This document shows, in pieces, positions 32,499 through 40,879 of a stretch of DNA of 64,000 bases; position 1 is the first letter of the stretch, and every line of letters starts with the position of its first letter. The stretch covers positions 454,281 to 518,280 of the forward strand of contig NZ_JAFFSX010000003.1 in assembly GCF_017948485.1 (NCBI RefSeq), given 5' to 3'. The translations under genes and the position numbers were made by a program. This DNA comes from Streptomyces sp. GESEQ-35 (GTDB lineage Bacteria > Actinomycetota > Actinomycetes > Streptomycetales > Streptomycetaceae). The notes below the pieces were generated by a model, which was given only the letters and a program-made list of their open reading frames with translations, was not told the DNA's origin and did not search any database.

Positions 32499-32512
32499 GT
32501 TTCACGTGAAAC
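32499..32512. other. parS: parS site
   Basis: Perfect GTTTCACGTGAAAC in the rsmG-parA gap. ParB binds such sites and nucleates the segregation complex. Confidence 0.92.
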
Positions 32513-32604
32513 GTCGCTCACTGCTCCACGGCATCATCAGCCGCGGTCGCGCGGCCGAACCCCGCGATCGGAAGCCTCTCGGGTCACTCCGAGAGGTAAC
32601 GGAG

Positions 32605-32631
32605 TTGTCCACAGAGGTGGATTTCTCCACA
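32605..32631. promoter_or_regulatory. DnaA boxes in the parA leader
   Basis: A perfect TTGTCCACA (32605-32613) and TTCTCCACA (32623-32631) lie 85-111 bases above the likely parA start, in the same gap as a parS site. They could let DnaA influence parAB expression or add to DnaA titration (inference). Confidence 0.6.
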
Positions 32632-32715
32632 GAACAACAGGCCTCACTGGTTCACGACCCCGAAGGCATGGGAGGCTCTGTTCATTGCGAGCCTGAAGTC
32701 GAGGAGAGTGAATCC

Positions 32716-33741
32716 TTGCGGTCCGACGCCAACATCGCGGGACCGATGACCGATCCGGTCCCCGGTCCCCGTACCGAATCGATGGGGGACGATGTTTCAC
32801 GTGAAACACCGCCCCCGATGGACGACACTCCCATCGGTCGTGCTGCCCAACTGGCGGTGGAGGCCCTGGGCCGCGCCGGCGAGGGTCTGCCACGGCCGGA
32901 GCAGACCCGGGTCATGGTGGTCGCCAACCAGAAGGGAGGCGTGGGCAAGACAACGACGACCGTCAATCTTGCCGCTTCGCTGGCCCTTCATGGCGGCCGT
33001 GTCCTGGTGATCGACCTCGACCCACAGGGCAATGCGTCCACCGCCCTGGGAATCGACCATCACGCCGAAGTCCCATCCATCTATGACGTATTGGTCGAGA
33101 GCAGGCCGCTTTCGGAGGTCGTTCAGCCGGTCCCTGATGTCGAGGGGCTCTTCTGCGCGCCCGCCACGATCGACCTCGCTGGTGCCGAGATCGAGCTGGT
33201 GTCCCTGGTGGCCCGTGAGAGCCGGCTCCAGCGGGCCATCCAGGCCTACGAGCAGCCGCTGGACTACGTCCTCATCGACTGCCCGCCCTCGCTCGGCCTC
33301 TTGACGGTCAACGCGCTGGTGGCCGGGGCGGAGGTCCTCATCCCCATCCAGTGCGAGTACTACGCGCTGGAAGGCTTGGGCCAACTCCTGCGCAATGTCG
33401 ACCTGGTGCGGGGGCACCTCAACCCCGCCCTGCATGTATCGACGATCCTGCTCACCATGTACGACGGCCGGACGCGCCTTGCGTCCCAGGTCGCGGACGA
33501 GGTGCGCAACCACTTCGGTGACGAGGTGCTACGAACGAGCATCCCTCGCTCGGTCCGTATCTCCGAGGCACCGAGCTACGGGCAGACGGTACTGACCTAC
33601 GATCCCGGATCGAGCGGTGCCCTGTCCTATCTTGAGGCGGCACGAGAAATCGCGCTGAAGGGCGTCGGCGTCAACTACGAAGCGACGAACGCCCATATCG
33701 GTGCCCAGAGTGACCCGAGCATGGTGGAGGGGATCCAGTGA
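32716..33741 (+). CDS. parA: Chromosome partitioning ATPase ParA
   Basis: ParA (about 341 aa) is a deviant Walker ATPase that drives segregation of ParB-parS complexes, in Streptomyces mainly during sporulation. Motifs: [23 protein letters not shown] (deviant Walker A), [15 protein letters not shown] and [16 protein letters not shown]. The start is uncertain. TTG 32716 has GAGGAGAG at good distance and is preferred; ATG 32746 lacks a clear site, and the frame is open to 32488. A perfect parS lies inside the gene at Asp-Val-Ser-Arg-Glu-Thr. It overlaps parB by GTGA. Confidence 0.93.
   Translation: MRSDANIAGPMTDPVPGPRTESMGDDVSRETPPPMDDTPIGRAAQLAVEALGRAGEGLPRPEQTRVMVVANQKGGVGKTTTTVNLAASLALHGGRVLVIDLDPQGNASTALGIDHHAEVPSIYDVLVESRPLSEVVQPVPDVEGLFCAPATIDLAGAEIELVSLVARESRLQRAIQAYEQPLDYVLIDCPPSLGLLTVNALVAGAEVLIPIQCEYYALEGLGQLLRNVDLVRGHLNPALHVSTILLTMYDGRTRLASQVADEVRNHFGDEVLRTSIPRSVRISEAPSYGQTVLTYDPGSSGALSYLEAAREIALKGVGVNYEATNAHIGAQSDPSMVEGIQ
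32794..32807. other. parS: parS site inside parA
   Basis: Perfect GTTTCACGTGAAAC within the parA reading frame, translated as Val-Ser-Arg-Glu-Thr in the non-conserved N-terminal region. Confidence 0.92.
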
Positions 33742-34832
33742 GCGAGCGACGGAGGGGGTTGGGCCGTGGTCTCGGCGCACTGATCCCTGCTGCCCCGACG
33801 GAAAAGGCGGTGCCTCCAGCTGTGGGGGGCGCTGCCACGTCACCCGCGGCGGTACCGGTGCTGACTACCGACCGCGGAGTGGCCGCGGCGAAGGTGGCAA
33901 TGCTGCCGCCTGTTTCACATGAAACCGAGGAGCCGTCGGTCAATGGTGTGGCGGAGACGCCGGCGCCGCCGATTGGCGCCCACTTCGCTGAGATTCCCCT
34001 CGACGCCATCACGCCGAACCCGCGTCAGCCGCGTGAGGTCTTCGACGAGGATGCGCTGCAGGAGCTCGTCACCTCCATCCAGGAGGTCGGTCTCCTCCAG
34101 CCCGTCGTCGTACGGCAGGTCGGCCCCGCCCGCTACGAGCTCATCATGGGCGAGCGGCGCTGGCGGGCCTGCCGTGAGGCGGGGCTCGAGGCGATCCCGG
34201 CGATCGTGCGAGCCACGGACGACGAGAAGCTTCTCCTGGACGCCCTTCTGGAGAACCTGCACCGTGCTCAGCTGAACCCGATCGAAGAGGCGGCTGCCTA
34301 CGATCAGCTGCTCAAGGACTTCAACTGCACGCACGATCAGCTGGCGGACCGCATCGGCCGGTCCCGTCCGCAGGTGTCCAACACCCTGCGTCTGTTGAAG
34401 CTCACGCCGAAGGTTCAGAACCGGGTGGCTGCCGGGGTGCTCTCCGCCGGGCATGCGCGGGCGCTTCTCTCCGTCGATGATCCGGAGGAACAGGAGCGGC
34501 TGGCCTACCGGGTCGTGGCGGAGGGGCTCTCGGTCAGGTCCGTCGAGGAGATCGTGACCTTGATGGGCTCCCGCCCGCAGAAGGCCCAGCGTGCCAAGGG
34601 GCCGCGGGCCGGTGCCCGGGTTTCCCCGGCGCTGACCGACCTCGCAGGCCGTCTCTCGGACCGCTTCGAGACGCGGGTGAAGGTCGACCTCGGCCAGAAG
34701 AAGGGCAAGATCACGGTCGAGTTCGCGTCGATAGAGGATCTTGAGCGCATCCTCGGCTCCATTGCTCCCGGCGAAGGACCCGTTCTCCAGAAGAGTCTTC
34801 TGGACGACGACGCGGAGGACACCGAGGACTGA
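33738..34832 (+). CDS. parB: Chromosome partitioning protein ParB
   Basis: ParB (364 aa) binds parS and spreads as a CTP-dependent clamp. The CTP-binding N-domain shows [21 protein letters not shown] and the GERRWRA motif; the HTH region is [21 protein letters not shown]. The C-terminal dimer domain has [26 protein letters not shown]. The N-terminus begins [16 protein letters not shown]. Start GTG 33738 overlaps the parA stop. A degenerate parS lies in its N-terminal linker. A terminator follows. Confidence 0.97.
   Translation: MSERRRGLGRGLGALIPAAPTEKAVPPAVGGAATSPAAVPVLTTDRGVAAAKVAMLPPVSHETEEPSVNGVAETPAPPIGAHFAEIPLDAITPNPRQPREVFDEDALQELVTSIQEVGLLQPVVVRQVGPARYELIMGERRWRACREAGLEAIPAIVRATDDEKLLLDALLENLHRAQLNPIEEAAAYDQLLKDFNCTHDQLADRIGRSRPQVSNTLRLLKLTPKVQNRVAAGVLSAGHARALLSVDDPEEQERLAYRVVAEGLSVRSVEEIVTLMGSRPQKAQRAKGPRAGARVSPALTDLAGRLSDRFETRVKVDLGQKKGKITVEFASIEDLERILGSIAPGEGPVLQKSLLDDDAEDTED
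33912..33925. other. Degenerate parS site inside parB
   Basis: GTTTCACATGAAAC has one central change from the parS consensus. It is translated as Val-Ser-His-Glu-Thr in the parB linker. Confidence 0.55.
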
Positions 34833-34875
34833 GTGTTCGGCCGATGGGACGGGAGTTCCGCCCGCGTCGGCCGAC

Positions 34876-34918
34876 AGAGCGGGCCGTGTCCGGTGTGTAC
34901 CGGAACACGGCCTGCTCT
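34876..34918 (+). terminator. Terminator of parAB
   Basis: Arms 34876-34894 and 34899-34918 pair over about 19 bases with one bulge and end in CTCTTTGCTTTTT. It lies 44 bases after the parB stop. Confidence 0.85.
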
Positions 34919-35015
34919 TTGCTTTTTGGCAGTATCGATGGAATCGCATCGTGGATACGATGCGTTCGGGTATGGCGCATCCACCCGGCAGCACCTCTCA
35001 GGGGAGGCAGAGGCC

Positions 35016-35273
35016 ATGCGAACGGTGAGCCGCACCGGACTGGTGAGCGCGGGCTTGGGGCTGGGCGCGGTCGGCGGATTCGTCGGCAGCCTGCTCCGGG
35101 AGCGAAGCGCACTGACGGCCGCCCGCGACGCGGCGGGAGAAGGAAGCGAGGAACAGCCTTCATGGGGCGCCGGCTCGTACCGCTCACGCTGGACAACCTT
35201 CAGGACCTTCCCAAGCGCTGTCGCACGTGTGTCTTCTGGGAGCTGGACCCAGTCAGCGGCGAAGCAGCGGTAA
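35016..35273 (+). CDS. Possible small membrane protein overlapping the GNAT gene
   Basis: ATG 35016 has a strong AGGGGAGGCAG site and opens an 85-codon frame. The first part (MRTVSRTGLVSAGLGLGAVGGFVGSLLRERSALTAARDAAGE) looks like a Gly-rich membrane helix plus a charged helix. The last about 37 codons overlap the GNAT gene in another frame and look arbitrary (Ser/Trp/Arg-rich). It may be a real leader peptide coupled to the GNAT gene, a decayed gene, or chance. Confidence 0.4.
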   Translation: MRTVSRTGLVSAGLGLGAVGGFVGSLLRERSALTAARDAAGEGSEEQPSWGAGSYRSRWTTFRTFPSAVARVSSGSWTQSAAKQR

Positions 35274-35779
35274 AGGCGGGCACCCCGGCCCTGGAGAAGG
35301 AGGCCTGGATCTCCGCAGTCCTGCTGGACTGGGGGTCCTGCGGCCGTGTCGTGTACGTCGACGACGTGCCCGTGGGCTTTGTGCTCTACGCTCCCCCCGC
35401 ATACGTCCCTCGCGCGACAGCATTTCCCACGAGCCCTGTCTCACCCGACGCCGTGCAGTTGATGACCGCGTTCATCATGCCGGGCTACCAGGGGCAGGGG
35501 CTGGGCCGAGTGATGGTTCAGACGGTCGCCAAGGATCTGCTGCGTCGGGGCTTCAGGGCGATCGAAGCCTTCGGGGACGCTCGTTGGTCGGAGCCTGCCT
35601 GCGTTCTGCCCGCCGATCATCTGACGGCCGTGGGCTTCAAGACGGTTCGGCCCCACCCCACATATCCGCGTCTGCGTCTGGAACTGCGGACGACCCTCTC
35701 CTGGAAGGAAGACGTGGAGATGGCATTGGACCGGCTACTGGGGGCGGTGCAGAAGGAGCCGGTGCTGCGGCCGCTGTAG
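35162..35779 (+). CDS. GNAT family N-acetyltransferase
   Basis: The 205-aa protein has a Cys-containing N-terminal part (DLPKRCRTCVFWELDP) and a GNAT core with the acetyl-CoA loop MPGYQGQGLGRVMVQTVAKDLLRRGFRAIEAFGD. Start ATG 35162 is preceded by GAGGAAC; the frame is open upstream but without family likeness. The acceptor substrate is unknown. Its place between parB and trxA is conserved in Streptomyces, and its end abuts a parS site 4 bases later. Confidence 0.9.
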   Translation: MGRRLVPLTLDNLQDLPKRCRTCVFWELDPVSGEAAVKAGTPALEKEAWISAVLLDWGSCGRVVYVDDVPVGFVLYAPPAYVPRATAFPTSPVSPDAVQLMTAFIMPGYQGQGLGRVMVQTVAKDLLRRGFRAIEAFGDARWSEPACVLPADHLTAVGFKTVRPHPTYPRLRLELRTTLSWKEDVEMALDRLLGAVQKEPVLRPL

Positions 35780-35783
35780 AGGC

Positions 35784-35849
35784 GTTTCACGTGAAACACG
35801 AATGGGCCGAACCCCGGAAGGGTTGGCCCATTCGTGTTTCACGTGAAAC
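35784..35849. other. parS: Two parS sites flanking a hairpin in one 66-bp palindrome
   Basis: Perfect parS copies at 35784-35797 and 35836-35849 bracket a 17-bp stem with a short loop (CGGAA). The whole block is one near-perfect palindrome with a single unpaired base. It lies between the convergent GNAT and trxA genes, so the hairpin probably also ends both transcripts. Confidence 0.92.
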
Positions 35850-35854
35850 ATCGA

Positions 35855-36187
35855 CTACTCGGCGATGAAGTCCTCAAGGTCGCGGACGATCGCGGCCTTC
35901 GGCTTCGCGCCGACGATGGTCTTGGCGACCTCGCCGTTGTGGTAGACGTTCAGCGTCGGGATGGACATGACGCCGTACTTGGCGGCCGTACCCGGGTTCT
36001 CGTCGATGTTCAGCTTGACGATCTCGATCTTGTCGCCGTACTCGGCGGCGATCGCCTCGAGGGACGGCGCGATCTGGCGGCACGGACCGCACCAGGCGGC
36101 CCAGAAGTCCACCAGAACGGGCTTGTCGCTCTTGAGGACGTCCTGCTCGAAAGAGTCGTCGGTTACGTGCTTGAGGGTGCCGGCCAC
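35855..36187 (-). CDS. trxA: Thioredoxin
   Basis: This 110-aa thioredoxin has active site WCGPC in VDFWAAWCGPCRQIAPSLEAIA and the cis-Pro motif SIPTLNVY. It reduces protein disulfides and is reduced by the TrxB encoded just upstream. Start GTG 36187 has AAGGAG at 6 bases. It lies 41 bases below trxB and is co-transcribed from the SigR-type promoter. Confidence 0.98.
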   Translation of the reverse strand: MAGTLKHVTDDSFEQDVLKSDKPVLVDFWAAWCGPCRQIAPSLEAIAAEYGDKIEIVKLNIDENPGTAAKYGVMSIPTLNVYHNGEVAKTIVGAKPKAAIVRDLEDFIAE

Positions 36188-36228
36188 GGCGGGCTCCTTA
36201 ACTGGTTGGTGCGTGGGGCGGATGGGGG

Positions 36229-37197
36229 TCAGACAGAGGTCTTCTCGGGCTCGGCCTTCTCCTCGTCCGCGAGGGCGGAGAGGTAGCGCTCGGCGTCGAG
36301 AGCGGCGGAGCAGCCCGTGCCCGCCGCGGTGATCGCCTGGCGGTAGGTGTGGTCCACCACGTCACCGGCGCCGAAGACACCAGTCAGGTTGGTGCGCGTC
36401 GACGGAGCGCCTACCTTCAGGTAGCCCTCCTCGTCCAGGTCGAGCTGGCCCTTGAAGAGCTCGGTGCGCGGGTCGTGGCCGATCGCGATGAACAGGCCGG
36501 TCACCGGCAGGTCCGAGAGCTCGCCCGTCTTGACGTTGCGCAGCTTCAGGCCCGACAGCTTCTGGTCGCCCTGAACCTCGGCGATCTCGCTGTCCCAGAC
36601 GAACTTGATCTTCGGGTCGGCAAAGGCGCGCTCCTGCATCGCCTTGGAGGCACGCAGGGTGTCGCGGCGGTGGACGACGGTCACGGACTTGGCGAAGCGG
36701 GAGAGGAACGTGGCCTCTTCCATCGCGGTGTCGCCGCCGCCGATCACGGCGATGTCCTGGTCCTTGAAGAAGAAGCCGTCGCAGGTGGCACACCAGGAGA
36801 CACCGCGCCCGGAGAGCGCGTCCTCGTTCGGCAGGCCCAGCTTGCGGTGCTGCGAGCCGGTGGCGACGATCACGGCCTTCGCCTGGTGGACCGTGCCCGC
36901 GGTGTCCGTCACGGTCTTGATCTCACCGGCCAGGTCGACAGCCACCACATCGTCCGGGACAAGCTCGGCACCGAAGCGCTCGGCCTGGGCGCGCATGTTG
37001 TCCATGAGCTCGGGACCCATGATGCCGTCCTGGAAGCCCGGGAAGTTCTCCACGTCGGTGGTGTTCATCAGGGCGCCACCCGCGGTGACGGCGCCCTCGA
37101 ACACCAGCGGCTTCAGCGACGCGCGTGCGGTGTACAGCGCCGCCGTGTAGCCGGCGGGCCCTGAGCCGATGATGATCACGTTACGGACGTCGCTCAC
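36229..37197 (-). CDS. trxB: Thioredoxin reductase
   Basis: TrxB (322 aa) transfers electrons from NADPH via FAD to thioredoxin. FAD motif [18 protein letters not shown], redox-active WCATCDG, the NADPH motif [14 protein letters not shown] and the C-terminal [34 protein letters not shown] are present. Start GTG 37197. A SigR-type promoter lies 71-97 bases upstream, linking it to the thiol-oxidative stress response. Confidence 0.98.
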   Translation of the reverse strand: MSDVRNVIIIGSGPAGYTAALYTARASLKPLVFEGAVTAGGALMNTTDVENFPGFQDGIMGPELMDNMRAQAERFGAELVPDDVVAVDLAGEIKTVTDTAGTVHQAKAVIVATGSQHRKLGLPNEDALSGRGVSWCATCDGFFFKDQDIAVIGGGDTAMEEATFLSRFAKSVTVVHRRDTLRASKAMQERAFADPKIKFVWDSEIAEVQGDQKLSGLKLRNVKTGELSDLPVTGLFIAIGHDPRTELFKGQLDLDEEGYLKVGAPSTRTNLTGVFGAGDVVDHTYRQAITAAGTGCSAALDAERYLSALADEEKAEPEKTSV

Positions 37198-37267
37198 GAC
37201 TTGATTCCTCGTCTCTGGACTGCGTCAGTACGGCCGGTGGAGCCCTCGCGGAACTCTCACCCCACCC

Positions 37268-37294
37268 AACGGATCCTAAGGGGCGTGCATTCCC
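37268..37294 (-). promoter_or_regulatory. SigR-dependent promoter of trxBA
   Basis: On the minus strand GGGAAT (37294-37289), an exact 18-base spacer (37288-37271) and GTT (37270-37268) match the known SigR consensus of S. coelicolor, whose trxBA operon is a classical SigR target. Confidence 0.88.
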
Positions 37295-37366
37295 GGTGTG
37301 TCCGGGCACACGAAGAGGGAAACACCGTACGGGATACCACGTAGGACGAAGACGAAGCGTCCGGGC

Positions 37367-38266
37367 TCAGGAACGCGTGTAGGAGTGCTTCAGCAGGACC
37401 TTGGCCGTGTCGGACGACGGGTGGGCGACACAGGTGGCATCCATGACATAGGCGATGACCCGGGTGGCATCGGAGGGGTCGGGCAGCACCACGAGCATGG
37501 CGTCGGTCCCCTGGTAGGTACCGTCCTGGGTTGCGATAGCCATGTCGTTGCTGCCGATGCCCTGCTGGATGCACGGCGGGACTGTGGGCTGCTTGAAGAC
37601 TCGAGGGCCGTCGCTGTTGGGAGCCGTCTGCGCCCCCAGACTGTGCGGGGCCCGGGAGCCGTTCCCGGAGCCCTGGCTCTCGGCGACCAGATCGGCGACC
37701 TGGTTCTCCAGCTTCCCCTCGGAGAAGGTGTCCGCGGCGTTGGCCGTATCACCGGACGGCTTGCCGTCATTCAACGATGTCAGCAGCACGGAACCGAATC
37801 CCAGAGCGGCCACTGCGAAGACGGCGCCAAGAACGGTGGCCTTGCGGCGCCCGCCTCGCTTGCGTTCCTTGCGGCCCGGGCCGGTGGTCGTCGTACGGGC
37901 GTGCCCTGTGGGGCGGTCTGCCGATGCCGATGTTTCACGTGAAACATGAGCGTGGTCGTCGGGCGTGGGAGTGCCGACGGGTGCTGGGGCATTCACGGCA
38001 CCGGGCGCGGTGGCATGGAGAAGGGCCTCAGCGGCGAGGGCGGCATCGATGCGGCCGGCAACGTCGTCGGGCATGCGCTGTGCATCCGGCAGCGTTCCGA
38101 GCAGGTCCCGGATCTCTGCGAGCGATGCGTGGACGTCAGCGCAGAGCTCGCACTCGTCCAGATGTCGCCGTACGTCTGCGGTCCTTGACGGCGGGAGCAC
38201 GCCCTCGGTGAGGTCGGAGATCTCGGCGACGTCCGGGTGCCCGGCCGTGTCTGTCGTGGATGTCAC
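37367..38266 (-). CDS. Zinc-binding anti-sigma factor of SigM
   Basis: The 299-aa membrane anti-sigma factor has an N-terminal zinc-binding motif HLDECELC (residues about 35-42), a Pro/Thr linker, one membrane helix (KATVLGAVFAVAALGFGSVLL, about 143-163) and an extracytoplasmic domain of about 130 residues with two Cys. It should hold the ECF sigma encoded upstream. Start GTG 38266 overlaps the sigma stop (GTGA), ensuring coupled synthesis. A perfect parS lies inside its linker as Val-Ser-Arg-Glu-Thr. Confidence 0.92.
   Translation of the reverse strand: MTSTTDTAGHPDVAEISDLTEGVLPPSRTADVRRHLDECELCADVHASLAEIRDLLGTLPDAQRMPDDVAGRIDAALAAEALLHATAPGAVNAPAPVGTPTPDDHAHVSRETSASADRPTGHARTTTTGPGRKERKRGGRRKATVLGAVFAVAALGFGSVLLTSLNDGKPSGDTANAADTFSEGKLENQVADLVAESQGSGNGSRAPHSLGAQTAPNSDGPRVFKQPTVPPCIQQGIGSNDMAIATQDGTYQGTDAMLVVLPDPSDATRVIAYVMDATCVAHPSSDTAKVLLKHSYTRS
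37932..37945. other. parS: parS site inside the anti-sigma gene
   Basis: Perfect GTTTCACGTGAAAC within a coding region; on the minus strand it reads Val-Ser-Arg-Glu-Thr in the anti-sigma linker. Confidence 0.92.
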
Positions 38267-38988
38267 GCTCGCCCACCTCCGCCCTTCACAGCAGCTGAAT
38301 CACTGGGTCCTGTATCGCGTGAACCGGGGTCCTGTGGTTCCGCTGCCGGTGGGACGGATGTCCCGTGCGGCCGGTTCCGTCCCCGGCCGGGTTCTCTGTC
38401 GTCGTCGGCGTTTTCCGGCCTCAGATGGGTGAGAAGGGGGAGGAGTCGCGCTCTGCCCCGGGCACAGCGGCTCTTCACGGTGCCGGTCGGTACATCGAGG
38501 ATTCTGGCGGCTTCGGCGACCGGGTAGGCCTGCATGTCCACCAGAACGAGGGCCGCGCGCTGGTCGGGTGGAAGCGTACCGAGTGCTTCGAGGAGCTGGC
38601 GGTGCAGATCCTTGCGCTCCGCGGGGGCCGAGGCCGACTCATGCGGCTCCAGCAGTTGCTCCAGGCGTTCGGTGTCATCGACGGGAGAGGTCTTGCGTGA
38701 GGCCGCCTTGCGGGCGCGGTCGAGGCAGGCGTTCACCGTGATGCGATGGAGCCACGTCGTGACGGCCGACTGGCCCCGGAAGGTGTGGGCGGCCCGGTAG
38801 GCGGAGACGAGGGCGTCCTGCACCGCGTCAGCGGCCTCCTCGCGGTCGCCCAGCGTCCGCAGGGCCACGGCCCAGAGTCGGTCACGGTGGCGCCGTACGA
38901 TCTCGCCGAAGGCGTCGGGGTCGCCTTCCACATGGCGAGCGAGGAGGTCCTGATCGCTTGCGTCGCCGTATGCGGTGCCATCTGCCAT
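38263..38988 (-). CDS. sigM: ECF RNA polymerase sigma factor (SigM type)
   Basis: The 241-aa sigma-70 family ECF factor has region 2 (FGEIVRRHRDRLWAVALRTLGDREEAADAVQDALVSAYRAAHTFRG) and region 4 (LGTLPPDQRAALVLVDMQAYPVAEAARILDVPTGTVKSRCARGRARL). The C-terminal tail of about 50 residues is charged and disordered. It lies with its anti-sigma factor between trxBA and the pseudokinase-murJ genes; this is the sigM locus of actinobacteria. Confidence 0.93.
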   Translation of the reverse strand: MADGTAYGDASDQDLLARHVEGDPDAFGEIVRRHRDRLWAVALRTLGDREEAADAVQDALVSAYRAAHTFRGQSAVTTWLHRITVNACLDRARKAASRKTSPVDDTERLEQLLEPHESASAPAERKDLHRQLLEALGTLPPDQRAALVLVDMQAYPVAEAARILDVPTGTVKSRCARGRARLLPLLTHLRPENADDDREPGRGRNRPHGTSVPPAAEPQDPGSRDTGPSDSAAVKGGGGRA

Positions 38989-39019
38989 CGGACCTCCTCC
39001 CCTGGGACGCGGCGGGCCG

Positions 39020-40741
39020 TCAGCCTGCGAACTTCACGTCGGTGATGGCCTGCTTGTAGCCGGGCTGGCTGTAGTTGGCGGAATCCTCTCCCGAATAGGG
39101 CATCGCTGTCAGCCAGACCAGCACGTAGCGGCTCTTCTCCGGCTTGTCGACCGTCACCTTTGCGGAGGTGCTGCTCGTGGTCACCTCGCCCAGCTCCTTC
39201 ATCGAGCTCAGGGGCGTGGAGGAATCCAGTGAGTCCGTCGCGTACAGCTCGACGGTGGTGTGAGGGCCGCCGTAGCGGAGGGAGAGCGACGCGGTCGACA
39301 CCTCCTGGGCGGAGCCGAGGTCGTAGACGATGCCGACACCGGGCTTGATCAGTATCTTCGGGCCGTCGTTGTAGCTGTTGGTCCGCCACCCCGTCGATGA
39401 GCTGTCGTCGTACGTCAGGTCCACATCGCCGGGATGCTGGGCATCGCCTCCGGCCACGTACTCCTGGGCACCCTTGATGCCGAGCGATTCGGTCGGCTTG
39501 CCCTGGTCGCCGTTCTTGTCGTTGTCGTCCGTCGTCTGCGTCTGGTCGGTGTCGTCGGACTTGTTGCCCTGGTCCATGAGCGCATCGGCGAGCTGCCAGC
39601 TGCCCAGTCCCAGGGCCGCGATCAAAAGGGCAGAGACGGCCCACTTCAGAGCCTTGCCGGTACGGCTCTGTAGCGGAGGGGGTGGCGCCTGCACCGGTTG
39701 GGGGGCTCCGGGGCGCGGCGCCTGACGGCCGTACGTGCCCTGCTGGTACGTCGTGCGCTGGTACTCGGGCGGGGCGGTGAACGTCGGCTCAGGCGGGCGG
39801 ATGCGGGGCATCTCGCCGACCGCCTTCACCAGTTCCTCCGGCGTGGTGCACGGGGACTCGTGACGGGAAGCGGTCGCTCCGTCGTTGGCGAGCGCGCGCA
39901 TGGCGAGCTCGGACAGACCGCGGTGGACGCCGGCCCGCACCTGGTCGGGGGCGATCAGCCCGACGTCCTTGGGCAGCCCGGACAGGCCGTAGGCATCGCT
40001 CTCGTACGGCCAGCGCTGGGTGAGCGCCGCGTACAGCAGGGCGCCGATGGACTCCGTGTCCGTGCGCTGCGGCGTGTCCGAACTGATGCCGCGCAACGCG
40101 GCGTTCACGGCAAGGCCGCGGATCCGCCACTGACCGGAAGAGGTGCGCAGGACCGCGTTGGGGTTGAGACGCAGATGGGCCAGACCCTCGCGGTGCGCGG
40201 CGGCCATCGCGGCGGCCACATGGCTGGCCATCTGATACGCGTCGTGCGGTTCCAGCGGCCCGGGGGCGAGCAGCGAGGTCAACTCGACGGCGTCGGGAAG
40301 CCATTCGTGGACGACGTAGACGAGATCGTTCTCCTCGACGGCATCGAGGACCTGGACGAACCGGGGATCACCGAGCAGGGCCGAGGAGCGGGCCGCCGCG
40401 AGGACGGAACGCGCCCGCGTGTGATCCGCGGGCAGGATGTGGACGCCGACAGCGCGACGGAGTTTCTCGTCCACCGCCCGCCAGCTGCTGAATCCGTCCA
40501 GACGGGTGACGCACTCCTCGAGGCGGTAGCGTCTGGCGAGCTTGTGACCGCTGTGCAGCTCGGGCGGTGAGGCCTTTTCGGGACGCTCGGTCCCGCCGCT
40601 CCCCTGTGCCTCGTCGGTGTCCGTGTCCAGCTCCCGATTCTTGACCACCCCGTCGGCCGTGGACTGGTCCGCCTGTGCGGTCAGCGGCTCGTCACCGCTG
40701 TTGTCTGCCACGTCGACGGCAGCCGTACTCCGATCCGCCAC
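39020..40741 (-). CDS. Membrane pseudokinase with C-terminal discoidin-like domain
   Basis: The 573-aa protein has a kinase-fold domain lacking catalysis: the VAIK lysine is replaced (AVGVHIL), HRD is HLRLNPNAVL and DFG is absent (IRGLAVNA). One membrane helix follows (WAVSALLIAALGLGSWQLA), then an outside galactose-binding-like domain. It resembles the pseudokinase part that is fused to MviN/MurJ in mycobacteria and there binds FhaA. Start GTG 40741 has AGGCAGGAACGACG upstream; ATG 40765 is an alternative. It is adjacent to murJ on the same strand. Confidence 0.9.
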   Translation of the reverse strand: MADRSTAAVDVADNSGDEPLTAQADQSTADGVVKNRELDTDTDEAQGSGGTERPEKASPPELHSGHKLARRYRLEECVTRLDGFSSWRAVDEKLRRAVGVHILPADHTRARSVLAAARSSALLGDPRFVQVLDAVEENDLVYVVHEWLPDAVELTSLLAPGPLEPHDAYQMASHVAAAMAAAHREGLAHLRLNPNAVLRTSSGQWRIRGLAVNAALRGISSDTPQRTDTESIGALLYAALTQRWPYESDAYGLSGLPKDVGLIAPDQVRAGVHRGLSELAMRALANDGATASRHESPCTTPEELVKAVGEMPRIRPPEPTFTAPPEYQRTTYQQGTYGRQAPRPGAPQPVQAPPPPLQSRTGKALKWAVSALLIAALGLGSWQLADALMDQGNKSDDTDQTQTTDDNDKNGDQGKPTESLGIKGAQEYVAGGDAQHPGDVDLTYDDSSSTGWRTNSYNDGPKILIKPGVGIVYDLGSAQEVSTASLSLRYGGPHTTVELYATDSLDSSTPLSSMKELGEVTTSSTSAKVTVDKPEKSRYVLVWLTAMPYSGEDSANYSQPGYKQAITDVKFAG

Positions 40742-40879
40742 CGTCGTTCCTGCCTCCCCATTCATTGCGCGCCGTTCGACTTCCGTGCGCGCCGTCCGAC
40801 ACCGAAACCAATTGTGCCCACAGTCCGCCGCTATGCACGACACACGGTGGCGGTCGATGGTTGTGCGCCTACCCCCGAC

